Below are positions 27,106 through 35,420 of a stretch of DNA of 38,107 nucleotides, in pieces; within the stretch, counting starts at the first letter, position 1, and each line of letters starts with the position of its first letter. The stretch spans positions 1 to 38,107 of the forward strand of contig PDZW01000028.1 in the NCBI GenBank assembly GCA_002753155.1. The letters run 5' to 3'. The translations under genes and the position numbers were made by a program. The DNA is from Alphaproteobacteria bacterium WMHbin7 (GTDB lineage Bacteria; Pseudomonadota; Alphaproteobacteria; Rhodospirillales; WMHbin7). Under the pieces are notes generated by a model that saw only the letters and a program-made list of their open reading frames with translations, was not told the DNA's origin and did not search any database.

Positions 27106-28176
27106 ATGCACCGTTTCCTTTTTCTCGCCCTGCTTCTGCCGCTGACCCTGGCCCAGCCCGTTCAGGCGCAAGCTCCCGCCCCGGCCAAGGAGGCCCAGGC
27201 GGTCACTCCGGCGGCCCTGGGTCCGATCAATCCCGACCGCCCGCCCGATTTCAGGGCCGAGCTGCGCACCATCCTGATGGAGCTGACGCTCTACGCCAAA
27301 ACGCGCAACCGCGCCTTTCAGGTGTTGCTGCGCGATGGAGCGGCCATCTTGGAAAAGGACAAGTGGGAATTCGTGCTGGAAGAGATCATGGACCCCAAAC
27401 TGAACGAGGATAAGCGCGTTCCATTGCACGGGCTGATGCGCCCCCTGGCGCGCGCCATCGACGGTGTGGTCGAGGACGGTCTTTTCTGCGGCGACGATAC
27501 GCCCGCCCAGCTTAAAACCCGCCTGCAAACCCTGGCCGAGGTGCAAAGACTGGGCAAGCGGGTTCTCACCATCGACACCTGTGCCGCCAAGGTGGCAAAT
27601 GATGCCCTGGCAAGTGCCAAAAAGATGGGGGCATTGCCCTATGTTCCCACCGACGTGACGGCGCTGGATACCATTCCCGCCAGCCGCCCGCCCGACGAAA
27701 ACCCCAAGCCCATCGCTTCGCTCGACGATGCCAGGAATCTCCTGGTGGTGTTGGACACCAGGCGCCTCGGCCCCAAACCCAAAGCCTTGGTCGCCCTTCT
27801 GGAAACCAATCAGGATGTGCTGATCCTCGATGTCGGCCAGGGGGTTACGCAAGAGGCGCTGACCCGGCAGGAAATCTATCAGCTCAAATTCAAGAAGATC
27901 GGCAGCCCCAGGAAGGTGCTGGCTCGCATGCCCGTCACCATCGCCCAGGCGGGGGCTCTTTACTGGAAGCCCACCTGGCGCGAAGGCAATCCCGCCTGGC
28001 TGTTCGCCACCGATCCCACCAATCCCGACCGCTTCTACGTTGATTACCGGGATGCGGAATGGAAACAGATTTTGGGGCTTTACCTGGCCTGGGTGATGGA
28101 TCTCGGCTTCGATGGCGTGATGTTCGACGATACAAATGGCTGGCGCCATTTCGAAACCGTCTTTCCGCTGGATTGA
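27106..28176 (+). CDS. secreted GH114/TM1410-like TIM-barrel protein
   Basis: 356 aa with a clear signal peptide (MHRFLFLALLLPLTLA, cleavage around VQAQA, residue 22). The second half looks like the TM1410/GH114 family (endo-alpha-1,4-polygalactosaminidase-related): LLVVLDTRRLG, DVLILDVGQG, and WLFATDPTNPDRFYVDYRD, then GFDGVMFDDTNGW with the DD pair where catalytic acids are expected. The first 190 residues are a helical region I do not recognise. Substrate unknown; a role in exopolysaccharide processing is inference. Its last 27 bases are inside a 79-bp tandem duplication. It is divergent from DUF1015 across an 80-base gap. Confidence 0.75.
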   Translation: MHRFLFLALLLPLTLAQPVQAQAPAPAKEAQAVTPAALGPINPDRPPDFRAELRTILMELTLYAKTRNRAFQVLLRDGAAILEKDKWEFVLEEIMDPKLNEDKRVPLHGLMRPLARAIDGVVEDGLFCGDDTPAQLKTRLQTLAEVQRLGKRVLTIDTCAAKVANDALASAKKMGALPYVPTDVTALDTIPASRPPDENPKPIASLDDARNLLVVLDTRRLGPKPKALVALLETNQDVLILDVGQGVTQEALTRQEIYQLKFKKIGSPRKVLARMPVTIAQAGALYWKPTWREGNPAWLFATDPTNPDRFYVDYRDAEWKQILGLYLAWVMDLGFDGVMFDDTNGWRHFETVFPLD

Positions 28177-28307
28177 GCGGCTTGGCTTTCATTTCCCTCT
28201 CTCCTTGCGAGAGAGGGTGTCGAGCAAATTCGAAACCGTCTTTCCTCTGGACTGAGCGGCTTGGCTCTCATTTCCCTCTCCCCTTGCGGGAGAGGGTGTC
28301 GAGCAAA
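28150..28307 (+). repeat. 79-bp tandem duplication with REP-like hairpin
   Basis: Units 28150-28228 and 28229-28307 differ at about five positions. Each unit holds the last codons and stop of the upstream gene plus the hairpin CCCTCTC...GAGAGGG. The second hairpin (CCCTCTCCCCTTGCGGGAGA) runs into GTGTCGAGCAAAGCGAGACG (28298-28317), an intergenic element that looks distinct from the 11.7/21.3-kb family. Confidence 0.85.
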
Positions 28308-28352
28308 GCGAGACGGGTGAGGGGTAACCGCCGAATGACAGGGAATAACGCC

Positions 28353-29258
28353 ATGCCCCGCCGGACCCATCTCGATCCGTTTGCCATGGCCCTTATCGCC
28401 TTGCTCTGCGCCCTCTGGGGGGCGCAACAGGTGGCGATCAAGCTGGCGGCTCCAGATGTCTCTTTGGTCATGCAGGCCGCCCTGCGCTCTTTGGGCGCCA
28501 CCTTGCTGTTGTTGATTTGGATGCGTCTTCGAGGACAGACTTTGTTCGAGCGCGATTCCAGCCTGGGACCCGGCCTTCTGGCGGGCTTGCTGTTTGGAAT
28601 CGAATTCCTGCTGATCTATCTGGGCCTGTCCTATACCACGGCGTCGCGCAGCATCATCTTTATCTACACGGCGCCTTTCGTGGTGGCGCTGGGGGCTCAT
28701 CTTTTTCTGCCCGGCGAAAAACTGCGCCTGCTTCAAGTCATCGGGCTGATCTCTGCCTTCGCAGGCATCCTGACCGCCTTCGCCGATGGACTGAGCCTAG
28801 GCTCGCCCGACATGCTGAAGGGCGATGCGCTGGCCCTCATGGGCGCCATCTTATGGGGGGCCACGACGATTCTGATCAAGGCAAGCTGTCTGGCGCGCAT
28901 TCCACCGGCCAAGACGCTGTTCTACCAACTGGTGGTTTCCGCCCCCCTGCTGCTGACCGCATCCCTGTTGATGGGAGAGCCGGGGGTCATAAACCTCTCA
29001 GCTGTTGCCGTCTTAAGCCTTCTCTTTCAGACGGTCATTGTGGCCTTTGCCAGCTATCTCGCCTGGTTCTGGCTGATCGCCCATTATCCCGCGTCCAGGC
29101 TTTCGGCCTTTACATTCCTGACTCCGCTCTTCGGTTTGGCCTTCGGAGGGATTATCCTGGACGAGCCGATCACGCCCTTGCTGATCCTGGCCTTGGGATT
29201 CGTGACGGCGGGAATATGGCTCGTCAACCGCCCCGCCCGAAAGCAGGACGCATGCTAA
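28353..29258 (+). CDS. EamA/DMT-family transporter
   Basis: 301-aa membrane protein with about ten hydrophobic segments in two homologous halves, typical of EamA (drug/metabolite) exporters. Motifs: ALIALLCALWGAQQVAIKLA at the start, SRSIIFIYTAPFVVAL in the first half, and SYLAWFWLIAHYPASRLSAFTFLTPLFGLAFGGIILDE in the second. The ATG at 28353 has AGGGA 8 bases upstream; ATG 28335 is an alternative. The frame remains open back to 28059, but that part is the repeat region. Its stop overlaps the start of the acyl-CoA synthetase by 7 bases. Substrate unknown. Confidence 0.88.
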   Translation: MPRRTHLDPFAMALIALLCALWGAQQVAIKLAAPDVSLVMQAALRSLGATLLLLIWMRLRGQTLFERDSSLGPGLLAGLLFGIEFLLIYLGLSYTTASRSIIFIYTAPFVVALGAHLFLPGEKLRLLQVIGLISAFAGILTAFADGLSLGSPDMLKGDALALMGAILWGATTILIKASCLARIPPAKTLFYQLVVSAPLLLTASLLMGEPGVINLSAVAVLSLLFQTVIVAFASYLAWFWLIAHYPASRLSAFTFLTPLFGLAFGGIILDEPITPLLILALGFVTAGIWLVNRPARKQDAC

Positions 29259-30922
29259 AATCCAGCCATTCCTACGAAGAGGCGCTGCGCAGCTTTGCCT
29301 GGCATGTCCCCAGGCATTACAATATCGGCGTCGATACCATCGACAAGCACGCGGCACCGGGTGCCGACGGCAACCGCACAGCCTTGATCACCGAGTTAGA
29401 TAGTGGCGAGATCGGGCGCTATAGCTTTGCCGATCTCAAGCGCCTGTCGAACTGCCTGGCCAATGCCATGCGGGGCCTGGGCGTGGGACGGGGCGACCGG
29501 GTGGCGATTTTGCTGCCCCAGTCGCTGGAAACGGCGCTGGCCCATATCGCCGTCTACAAGCTGGGCGCCATCGCGGTACCCCTGTTCACCTTGTTCGGAG
29601 AAGACGCCCTGCGTTTCCGCCTGGCCGATTCGGCAGCCCGCATGGTGGTGACGGATGTGGCCAATCTCGACAAGGTGATGGCCCTGAAATCCGAACTGCC
29701 AAGGCTGGATCGTCTGCTCGTGGTGGGCTCGCAGAACCGGGCCGGAGCCGATGATTTCTGGGCCGTCATGATGGGCGCTTCCGATGCCTTTACCCCGGAA
29801 GATACTTTGGCCGAAGACCCGGCCCTGATCATCTATACCTCGGGCACCACCGGCAGCCCCAAGGGGGCGCTGCACGCGCACCGCACACTTCTGGGTCATC
29901 TGCCCGGCGTGGAATTTCCCCAAGATTTCTTTCCGAAATACGGCGACCTGTTCTGGACGCCTGCCGACTGGGCCTGGATCGGCGGCCTGCTCGATGTGCT
30001 GCTGCCCGCCTGGCATCACGGCGTTCCTGTCCTGGCGCACCGGGCGCGCAAGTTCGATCCTGAGTTCGCCATGCATCTGATGGCCAAGCATGGCGTGCGC
30101 AATGTCTTCCTGCCGCCCACGGCTTTGAAGCTGATGCGCCAAGCCGGTTCCTTCAAGGAAAAACCCCGCTTGCGCAGCATCGGCTCGGGCGGAGAAACCC
30201 TGGGCGAGGAGTTGCTGGACTGGGGACGCTCGACCTTTGGCGTCACCATCAACGAATTCTACGGCCAGACCGAATGCAATCTGGTGGTGGGCAATTGCGC
30301 CTCGGTGATGGAGGTGCGCAAGGGCTCGATGGGCCGCGCCATTCCGGGCCACCGCGTCGAGATCGTCGATGACGAGGGGACGCCCCTGCCCCCCGGAACG
30401 CCCGGCAACATCGCCGTGCAGAAGGGCGATCCGGTGATGTTCCTGGGCTACTGGCACAATCCGGATGCGACCCAAGCCAAGTTTGCTGGCGATTGGCTGC
30501 TCACCGGCGACATGGGCCTGCGCGATATCGACGGCTATTTCTGGTTCCAGGGCCGATCCGACGACGTGATCACGTCTGGCGCCTATCGCATCGGCCCCGG
30601 CGAGATCGAGGACTGCCTGCTGCGTCATCCCGCCGTGGCCATGGCCGCCGTGATCGGCGTTCCCGACCCCTTGCGCACCGAAAGCATCAAGGCCTTCATC
30701 GTGGCCAAGCCAGACCTGGCTCCAGCAAACCGCGAGGCTGACCGTGCCCTGGCCGATCAAATCCGCCAGCATGTGAAAACCAGGCTGGCCCAGCACGCCT
30801 ATCCGCGCGAAATCGAGTTCGTGGACGAACTGCCGATGACCGCCACCGGCAAGATCAAGCGCAAGGACCTGCGCGAACGTGAAGCAGAACGTCGCATCAA
30901 GGAGGGATTCCGACATGGGTAA
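29252..30922 (+). CDS. AMP-forming acyl-CoA synthetase (medium-chain/aryl type)
   Basis: 556 aa, ANL superfamily. The P-loop-like IIYTSGTTGSPKGALHAHR is near residue 192; also NEFYGQTECN near 333, GDWLLTGDMG near 415 with the hinge at GRSDDVITSGAYRIGPGEIE, and the catalytic lysine in TATGKIKRKDLRE near the C-terminus. The overall order resembles the ACSM/benzoate-CoA ligase group rather than acetyl-CoA synthetase. It activates a carboxylic acid to its CoA thioester; the acid is unknown. Its ATG is inside the transporter gene's end, and its own end overlaps the next gene by 8 bases. Confidence 0.9.
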   Translation: MLKSSHSYEEALRSFAWHVPRHYNIGVDTIDKHAAPGADGNRTALITELDSGEIGRYSFADLKRLSNCLANAMRGLGVGRGDRVAILLPQSLETALAHIAVYKLGAIAVPLFTLFGEDALRFRLADSAARMVVTDVANLDKVMALKSELPRLDRLLVVGSQNRAGADDFWAVMMGASDAFTPEDTLAEDPALIIYTSGTTGSPKGALHAHRTLLGHLPGVEFPQDFFPKYGDLFWTPADWAWIGGLLDVLLPAWHHGVPVLAHRARKFDPEFAMHLMAKHGVRNVFLPPTALKLMRQAGSFKEKPRLRSIGSGGETLGEELLDWGRSTFGVTINEFYGQTECNLVVGNCASVMEVRKGSMGRAIPGHRVEIVDDEGTPLPPGTPGNIAVQKGDPVMFLGYWHNPDATQAKFAGDWLLTGDMGLRDIDGYFWFQGRSDDVITSGAYRIGPGEIEDCLLRHPAVAMAAVIGVPDPLRTESIKAFIVAKPDLAPANREADRALADQIRQHVKTRLAQHAYPREIEFVDELPMTATGKIKRKDLREREAERRIKEGFRHG

Positions 30923-31520
30923 GCAGATCGACTATTATTATGCGCTTGTCTCGCCCTGGAGCTTCATCGGCCATGCAAGGCTGATCGATATCGCCAAGCG
31001 GAACGGCGCAACCATCGCCTATAAGCCGATGAATCTGGGCAAGCTCTTTCCCTCGACCGGAGGCACGGTTTTCAAGGATCGGCATCCTTCCCGCCTGGCC
31101 TATCGTTTGATCGAGTTGGAGCGCTGGAACAAGCATTTGAATTTCGGTCTCAATGTTCAGCCGAAATTCTTCCCCGTTCCGGAAAGCCTGGCAGCCCCCC
31201 TGGTCATCGCCGCCGGTCTGGCCGGACACGACATGGGAAGCCTGTCCCTGGCCTATATGCGGGCCGTCTGGCAGGAGGAACGCAACATCGCCGACGCCCA
31301 GACCGTCATCGATATCGCCCAAGAACAAGGTTTTGACGGCCAGGCCCTGCTCGATTCCGCACTTGAGGGCTCGCCCGCCTGGAAGACATGGGAGGCCAAC
31401 ACCCAGGAAGCAGTCGAAAAAGGCGTTTTCGGAGCCCCCTGGTATCAATTGGAGGGTGTGCCCTTCTGGGGACAGGACCGCCTCGACTTTCTTGAAGAGT
31501 CTTTGAAAACAAAGGCCTAG
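30915..31520 (+). CDS. DsbA-like / 2-hydroxychromene-2-carboxylate isomerase family protein
   Basis: 201 aa. Thioredoxin-fold kappa-GST/HCCA isomerase type: YYYALVSPWSFIGHARL at the start, with a serine (S13 or S16) where DsbA has the CxxC; NLGKLFPSTGG; and EKGVFGAPWYQLEGVPFWGQDRLDFLEE at the end. HCCA isomerase uses glutathione in naphthalene catabolism, but most homologues have other or unknown substrates. The ATG at 30915 has GGAGGG 8 bases upstream. With the ligase and exporter it forms a three-gene overlapping operon. Confidence 0.88.
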   Translation: MGKQIDYYYALVSPWSFIGHARLIDIAKRNGATIAYKPMNLGKLFPSTGGTVFKDRHPSRLAYRLIELERWNKHLNFGLNVQPKFFPVPESLAAPLVIAAGLAGHDMGSLSLAYMRAVWQEERNIADAQTVIDIAQEQGFDGQALLDSALEGSPAWKTWEANTQEAVEKGVFGAPWYQLEGVPFWGQDRLDFLEESLKTKA

Positions 31521-31559
31521 ATAAGCCGCGCAGGATTTCCTCCATATTCATCTGCTCAT

Positions 31560-31575
31560 GTGATGAACATCACAG
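31560..31575. promoter_or_regulatory. perfect CRP/FNR-family-type palindrome
   Basis: TGTGATGAACATCACA is an exact palindrome with a 2-base centre, and reads TGTGA-N6-TCACA, the E. coli CRP consensus. It lies 39 bases after the HCCA-isomerase gene stop and about 20-40 bases before the foldable RNA. The spacing would suit an activator or repressor of that RNA. The regulator identity is inferred only from the consensus. Confidence 0.6.
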
Positions 31576-31587
31576 CCCCCCTGCCCG

Positions 31588-31760
31588 CTTTGAGGCAAAC
31601 TCTGCCTCGGATACAGGTTGTCGCTTCGGCGATCCTTTCCGTCGGTAGCCCGCCCCCGCGGGTAACGAAACCACCGTTCGGAAGATCGTCTTGTCGCTGG
31701 CCGGTATCCTTTTCCCTCAAGAGCAAACTTGGGCCGGGCTAGTCCCGGCCCTATTTTTTT
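31588..31760 (+). ncRNA. candidate structured small RNA, family not recognised
   Basis: A nested set of pairings closes this region: GCTTTGAGG (31588-31596) with CCTCAAGAGC (31715-31724, one bulge); GGATAC (31610-31615) with GTATCC (31704-31709); a UUCG tetraloop hairpin TCGC-TTCG-GCGA (31621-31632); TTCCG (31637-31641) with CGGAA (31679-31683); CGGT (31643-31646) with ACCG (31673-31676); and CCCGC/GCGGG (31649-31662) at the tip. An intrinsic terminator follows. No credible protein frame with a ribosome site covers it. The rod shape could suit a 6S-like RNA, but I cannot match the family and zapA/ygfA are not adjacent. Exact ends are unknown. Confidence 0.55.
31731..31760 (+). terminator. strong intrinsic terminator
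   Basis: An 8-bp all-GC stem, GGGCCGGG (31731-31738) with CCCGGCCC (31744-31751), loop CTAGT, followed by TATTTTTTT. It ends transcripts from the left. It is 210 bases past the HCCA-isomerase gene, which suggests it terminates the candidate RNA rather than only the protein operon. Confidence 0.9.
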
Positions 31761-31837
31761 GCCGGTCTTGAGTATTTCCATGAAGACGTCAGAAAATAAG
31801 GTGGAAATTTTTGTGGTTATAGGCCGCGCTTCGTCTG

Positions 31838-31865
31838 TTGGATTTTTTCAGAATCAACGTATATT
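31838..31865 (+). promoter_or_regulatory. putative divK promoter
   Basis: TTGGAT (31838-31843) and TATATT (31860-31865) with a 16-base spacer, about 40 bases before the divK start and downstream of the terminator. The 145-base gap is AT-rich, and no other promoter there looks better. Confidence 0.4.
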
Positions 31866-31905
31866 AGTTTTTCGAAGAAAAGCCCTGCCGTGATTAGGGA
31901 TTTAG

Positions 31906-32268
31906 ATGTCTAAGACCGTTCTCATCGTCGAGGACAATGAGCTGAACATGAAATTGTTCAGCGACCTGCTCGAGGCCCATGGCTTTGCCACCTTGCAGAC
32001 GCAAGAGGGGGCGGCGGTGATGGAGCTTGCCCGCAAGCACCGCCCCGATCTGATTTTGATGGATATCCAGCTTCCCGAGATTTCAGGCCTGGACGTAACG
32101 CGCCTGCTGAAGGCCGACGACGAGTTGAAAGCCATTCCCGTCATCGCCGTCACCGCCTTCGCCATGAAGGGCGACGAAGAGAAGATTCGCCAAGGCGGCT
32201 GCGATGGCTACATCACCAAGCCGATTTCGGTGGGCAGCTTCATCTCCACCTTGCAGAAATATCTGTAA
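31906..32268 (+). CDS. divK: DivK-like single-domain response regulator
   Basis: 120 aa, receiver domain only. Acidic pair E9-D10, phospho-acceptor D53 ([17 protein letters not shown]), and lysine in GYITKPISV. The sequence pattern ([47 protein letters not shown]) is that of alphaproteobacterial DivK, a polar cell-cycle phosphorelay protein that works through DivJ/PleC toward CtrA. The frequent partner pleD is not adjacent; instead moaA is convergent, with 10 bases between stops. Confidence 0.9.
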   Translation: MSKTVLIVEDNELNMKLFSDLLEAHGFATLQTQEGAAVMELARKHRPDLILMDIQLPEISGLDVTRLLKADDELKAIPVIAVTAFAMKGDEEKIRQGGCDGYITKPISVGSFISTLQKYL

Positions 32269-32278
32269 CACCTGCTGT

Positions 32279-33259
32279 TCATCCCCCCGTAGCACTCATA
32301 GAGCGCACGGCGCCCTGGCCTTGCGAACAGGTTCCTCCCGCCACGAAATCATGTCCCTGGGGCTTGACGGAAAGCGCCTTCAGAATGGCAGCTATAATGG
32401 CCGAATCGCTGTCGCCTGCGCGCAAGTGCGCCCTAAGATCGATGCCGTCCTCGCGCCCCAGACACAGATGCAACCGACCGGACGCGGTCAGGCGCACACG
32501 ATTGCAGTCCGCACAGAAATTATGGCTGAGGGGTGCGATCAGCCCCAGCCGCCCCCCGGTTTCCTGAACATGCAGATATCTGGCGGGACCATTGGTGCGA
32601 TCAGCCACCTCTTCCAAAGAGAAGCGTTTCGCCAAGGCCTCAAGGATGGCCTCAAGAGGCAGGTAAAGCTCTGATCTGGCATCGCCCATGGGCATGGTTT
32701 CGATCAGCACCAGATCAAAACCGCGGGCGTGACACCACGCCATCAAATCCGGAATTTCGCCATCATTGATGCCCTTCATCAGCACGCAATTGAGCTTGAT
32801 TTTAAGGCCAGCCCGGTCGGCAGCATCGATTCCCGCCAGCACTTTCGACAAATCGCCATGGCGCGTAATCGATTTGAAGGTGGCGGGAGAAAGCGTATCC
32901 AGCGAGACATTGACCCGCTGCACCCCCGAAGCAACCAGCCCTTCGGCAACCTCGTCCAGCCTGGTGCCGTTGGTGGTCAGCGTCAGTTCGTCAAGCCCGT
33001 GGCCCAGATGCCGACCCAATCGCTCGAACAGCCAGAGGATATTGCGCCGGACCAGGGGCTCGCCGCCGGTGATGCGCAGCTTCTTCACGCCAAGACCGAT
33101 GAAAACGGCCCCCAGACGCAGAACCTCTTCCAATGTCAGCACATCGGCCCTGGGCACGAAGCTGGCATCATCGGTCATGCAATAGGTGCAGCGTAGATCG
33201 CAACGATCCGTCACCGAAACACGAAGATAATCAATCTGGCGACCGTATGCGTCCTGCAT
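32279..33259 (-). CDS. moaA: GTP 3',8-cyclase (molybdenum cofactor synthesis)
   Basis: 326-aa radical SAM enzyme that starts molybdopterin synthesis from GTP with MoaC. SAM-cluster cysteines C20-x3-C24-x2-C27 (CDLRCTYC). The second cluster has CADC and the later cysteine in RLHLCLG. The obligatory C-terminal GG is present (SATGG). It lies 55 bases downstream of the M48 gene on the same strand. No other moa/mog genes are in the window. Confidence 0.96.
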   Translation of the reverse strand: MQDAYGRQIDYLRVSVTDRCDLRCTYCMTDDASFVPRADVLTLEEVLRLGAVFIGLGVKKLRITGGEPLVRRNILWLFERLGRHLGHGLDELTLTTNGTRLDEVAEGLVASGVQRVNVSLDTLSPATFKSITRHGDLSKVLAGIDAADRAGLKIKLNCVLMKGINDGEIPDLMAWCHARGFDLVLIETMPMGDARSELYLPLEAILEALAKRFSLEEVADRTNGPARYLHVQETGGRLGLIAPLSHNFCADCNRVRLTASGRLHLCLGREDGIDLRAHLRAGDSDSAIIAAILKALSVKPQGHDFVAGGTCSQGQGAVRSMSATGG

Positions 33260-33314
33260 GGTTCCTTGAATATAGGGCGCCCGAAGAGCCGTTTCAGCCT
33301 TTTTCGCTTCCGGC

Positions 33315-34838
33315 CTATCCAGCCACCACCTTGATGGTCTGGCCGCTTTTCAAGGGCTGGCCGGGATCGATGTCGTTCAAGAGCTTGAACCAATCGGGGT
33401 TGTAATCCTCGAAGGGCATGGTGGCTCCCAGCTTTTCCGGCGTATCGCCAGCCCTTGCCTCGACCACGATCAGGCGCAAGGGCTTCACTTTGGCCGCTTC
33501 CTCGGCACTTAGGCGCCTGAAGCTGTAGGTGGTGGATCTGAACGCCTCGTCGAAGGCATGCGCCTGATTGCGCGGAGCCAGGAACATGAAGCGGAACACC
33601 AGATCGGGCTGAAAGCGGATGGCCAGAAGGCGAATGGCCACCGGCTGGCCGCCTTGGGTATTCCCCTGCGTCAGCCCGGTCGCGGCCTCCATGCCGTTCA
33701 GATTGATCGTTTCAACACTGGTCACCTGGGAACGCACCGCCCATTCGCGAGTAAGAAAGGCCGCCATGCTGCCACTGCCGCGCGGCTTGGCCCCGTCGAA
33801 GATGATCGCCGCCCCTTGAGGATTGCTGGCAACCACCTTGGAGGGCATGTTGGAAACGCGGAACCCCTTGGGCACGTCGAAGCCAAAGCGCATGGAGGGA
33901 TGCAGAAAACTGCGCCCCTTCAGCATGCCCTGTTCGGGATCGTCTCCGAACAGCATGCCGTTGATGGCATCCAGATAGGCCTTGCGGTCGAACCTGGCAT
34001 TTTGCGCGCGCGCCGGGCCGATGCCCTGCTGGGCCGCCTGAATGCGGTCCTTGGTCAAAGGATGGGTCGCCATCATGTCGAAATGATCGACATTGCCCTC
34101 GCTCTGGCCTGCCATGCGGGCCTGAAGAATCGAGTGTTTACGTAATGATTCCAGGAAGTTGACCATGGCGACGGGTTCATAGCCCGAGCGCGACAGATAG
34201 CGCAGGCCCAACTGGTCGGCCTCCATCTCATGCTCGCGCGAATAAGATTGCAAGAAGGCCTGGGCGCCGTATTGCGCCACATTCATCAGGCTTTGTCCGG
34301 CCTGCCCGGCCCCCAGCACCGAAAGCCCCAAACCCGCCGCTATCAGGCCGATATTGGTTGCCATACCCTGGCTGTAGCGTTGGGCCGAGTGCCTGGCCAC
34401 AACATGTCCGATTTCGTGCCCGACCACGCCCGCCAGTTCGGCCTCGTCCTGGCACAGCGCCATCAGGCCCCGGCTGACGCAGACATAGCCGCCCGGCAGG
34501 GCAAAAGCGTTGACGATGTCGGAATTGAGGATGGCGAAGGTGAATTTGGCGTCCGGCGTCTCGGAATGCTTGACCAATTCGTTGCCCAGCGAGGTCAGAT
34601 AGCTGTTCAGCCTGGAATCGCGGTATTCCCCGCCAAATTCCTTAACCAAAACAGGGAACTGTTCTGTTCCAACGCGCTTTTCGTCGTCGGGCGACATGAA
34701 TCCGGTGAAACTGGACTGGCCGGTGGCCGGATTGACCGCGCAACCAGCCAGGCACCAGGGCGCTAGCCCGGCCAGGGCCGTTCCCGCCATCATGCTCTTC
34801 ATCGCCTGACGGCGCCCGATTCCTTTACACCCGCACAT
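33315..34838 (-). CDS. lipoprotein M48-family metalloprotease with LysM-like C-terminus
   Basis: 507 aa. Twin arginine at 9-10, a hydrophobic stretch and a lipobox LAGC (30-33) suggest an exported lipoprotein. Zinc site HEIGH at 141-145 with the third ligand E204 in HEMEAD. This is the BepA-like periplasmic M48 group that maintains the outer membrane. After about residue 290 a long region lacks the TPR repeats of E. coli BepA; the last 60 residues (VEARAGDTPEKLGA... through PGQPLKSGQTIKVV) look like a LysM-type wall-binding domain. It is divergent from the response regulator. Confidence 0.88.
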   Translation of the reverse strand: MCGCKGIGRRQAMKSMMAGTALAGLAPWCLAGCAVNPATGQSSFTGFMSPDDEKRVGTEQFPVLVKEFGGEYRDSRLNSYLTSLGNELVKHSETPDAKFTFAILNSDIVNAFALPGGYVCVSRGLMALCQDEAELAGVVGHEIGHVVARHSAQRYSQGMATNIGLIAAGLGLSVLGAGQAGQSLMNVAQYGAQAFLQSYSREHEMEADQLGLRYLSRSGYEPVAMVNFLESLRKHSILQARMAGQSEGNVDHFDMMATHPLTKDRIQAAQQGIGPARAQNARFDRKAYLDAINGMLFGDDPEQGMLKGRSFLHPSMRFGFDVPKGFRVSNMPSKVVASNPQGAAIIFDGAKPRGSGSMAAFLTREWAVRSQVTSVETINLNGMEAATGLTQGNTQGGQPVAIRLLAIRFQPDLVFRFMFLAPRNQAHAFDEAFRSTTYSFRRLSAEEAAKVKPLRLIVVEARAGDTPEKLGATMPFEDYNPDWFKLLNDIDPGQPLKSGQTIKVVAG

Positions 34839-34973
34839 GGGCGTGACTCCCTTTTGATAGAAGAAGGCCTAAATGTCATGACTGACCGCAAGGTTACAAA
34901 CTTTCCCTCGACTTCACCAGCCAACATCCCTATTTTTCTGGCACCAATATGGCCTTTTTCAGGCGGAGTTCCA

Positions 34974-35411
34974 GTGTCCGGTCGCCCCATCGAAATCCTT
35001 CTCGTCGAAGACAATATGGCAGATGCCCGTTTGGTCATCGAGGCCTTCAAGGATTCCCACGTCCTCAACACGATCAGCCATGTGTTGGACGGCGCCGAGG
35101 CGATGGCCTATCTGCGCGGCCAGGGCAGCCATCTTAAGGCCCAGATGCCCGATCTGGTGCTGCTCGACCTCAACCTGCCCAAGAAGGACGGGCGCGAGGT
35201 GCTGGAGGAAGTGCGCAAGGACCCCAAGCTGCATCGCCTGCCGGTGATCGCGCTGACCACCTCGGAATCCGAAGCCGATATTCTGCGCTGCTACGAATTG
35301 GGGGCCAATGCCTATATCGTAAAGCCCGTCGATTTCGACAAGTTCATCGCGGTCGTGCAATCGATCGGGGTGTTCTGGCTGCAGATCGTCACTCTTCCCA
35401 GCCATCACTGA
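34974..35411 (+). CDS. single-domain response regulator (Rcp1/CheY-like)
   Basis: 145 aa, receiver only. IEILLVEDNMADARL at the start, D65 in LVLLDLNLPKKDG, and lysine in AYIVKPVDF. This ADARL/KKDGREVL subtype is often paired with bacteriophytochrome-like kinases, but none is adjacent. The GTG at 34974 is chosen for GGCGGAG 5 bases upstream and because conservation begins there; ATG 34878 would add 32 unlike residues. accA follows after 9 bases, so the two may be co-transcribed by proximity. Confidence 0.85.
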   Translation: MSGRPIEILLVEDNMADARLVIEAFKDSHVLNTISHVLDGAEAMAYLRGQGSHLKAQMPDLVLLDLNLPKKDGREVLEEVRKDPKLHRLPVIALTTSESEADILRCYELGANAYIVKPVDFDKFIAVVQSIGVFWLQIVTLPSHH

Positions 35412-35420
35412 TCAGGCGCC

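Noticed and set aside
28059..28352. In-frame upstream extension of the EamA transporter
   Set aside because: It translates the 79-bp repeats and antisense-like sequence; the first conserved residues begin after ATG 28353.
31588..31730. Cobalamin, FMN, TPP or molybdenum-cofactor riboswitch
   Set aside because: None of the core consensus strings I know is present, and the next plus-strand gene (divK) is after a strong terminator and unrelated to cofactors.
31548..31781. 77-codon minus-strand frame across the candidate RNA
   Set aside because: Reads through a GC hairpin and terminator, has no ribosome site and no family likeness; the structured-RNA reading explains the region better.
34854..34973. 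Longer N-terminus for the response regulator from ATG 34878 or upstream
   Set aside because: The added residues are unlike any receiver N-terminus and the GTG at 34974 has the better ribosome site.
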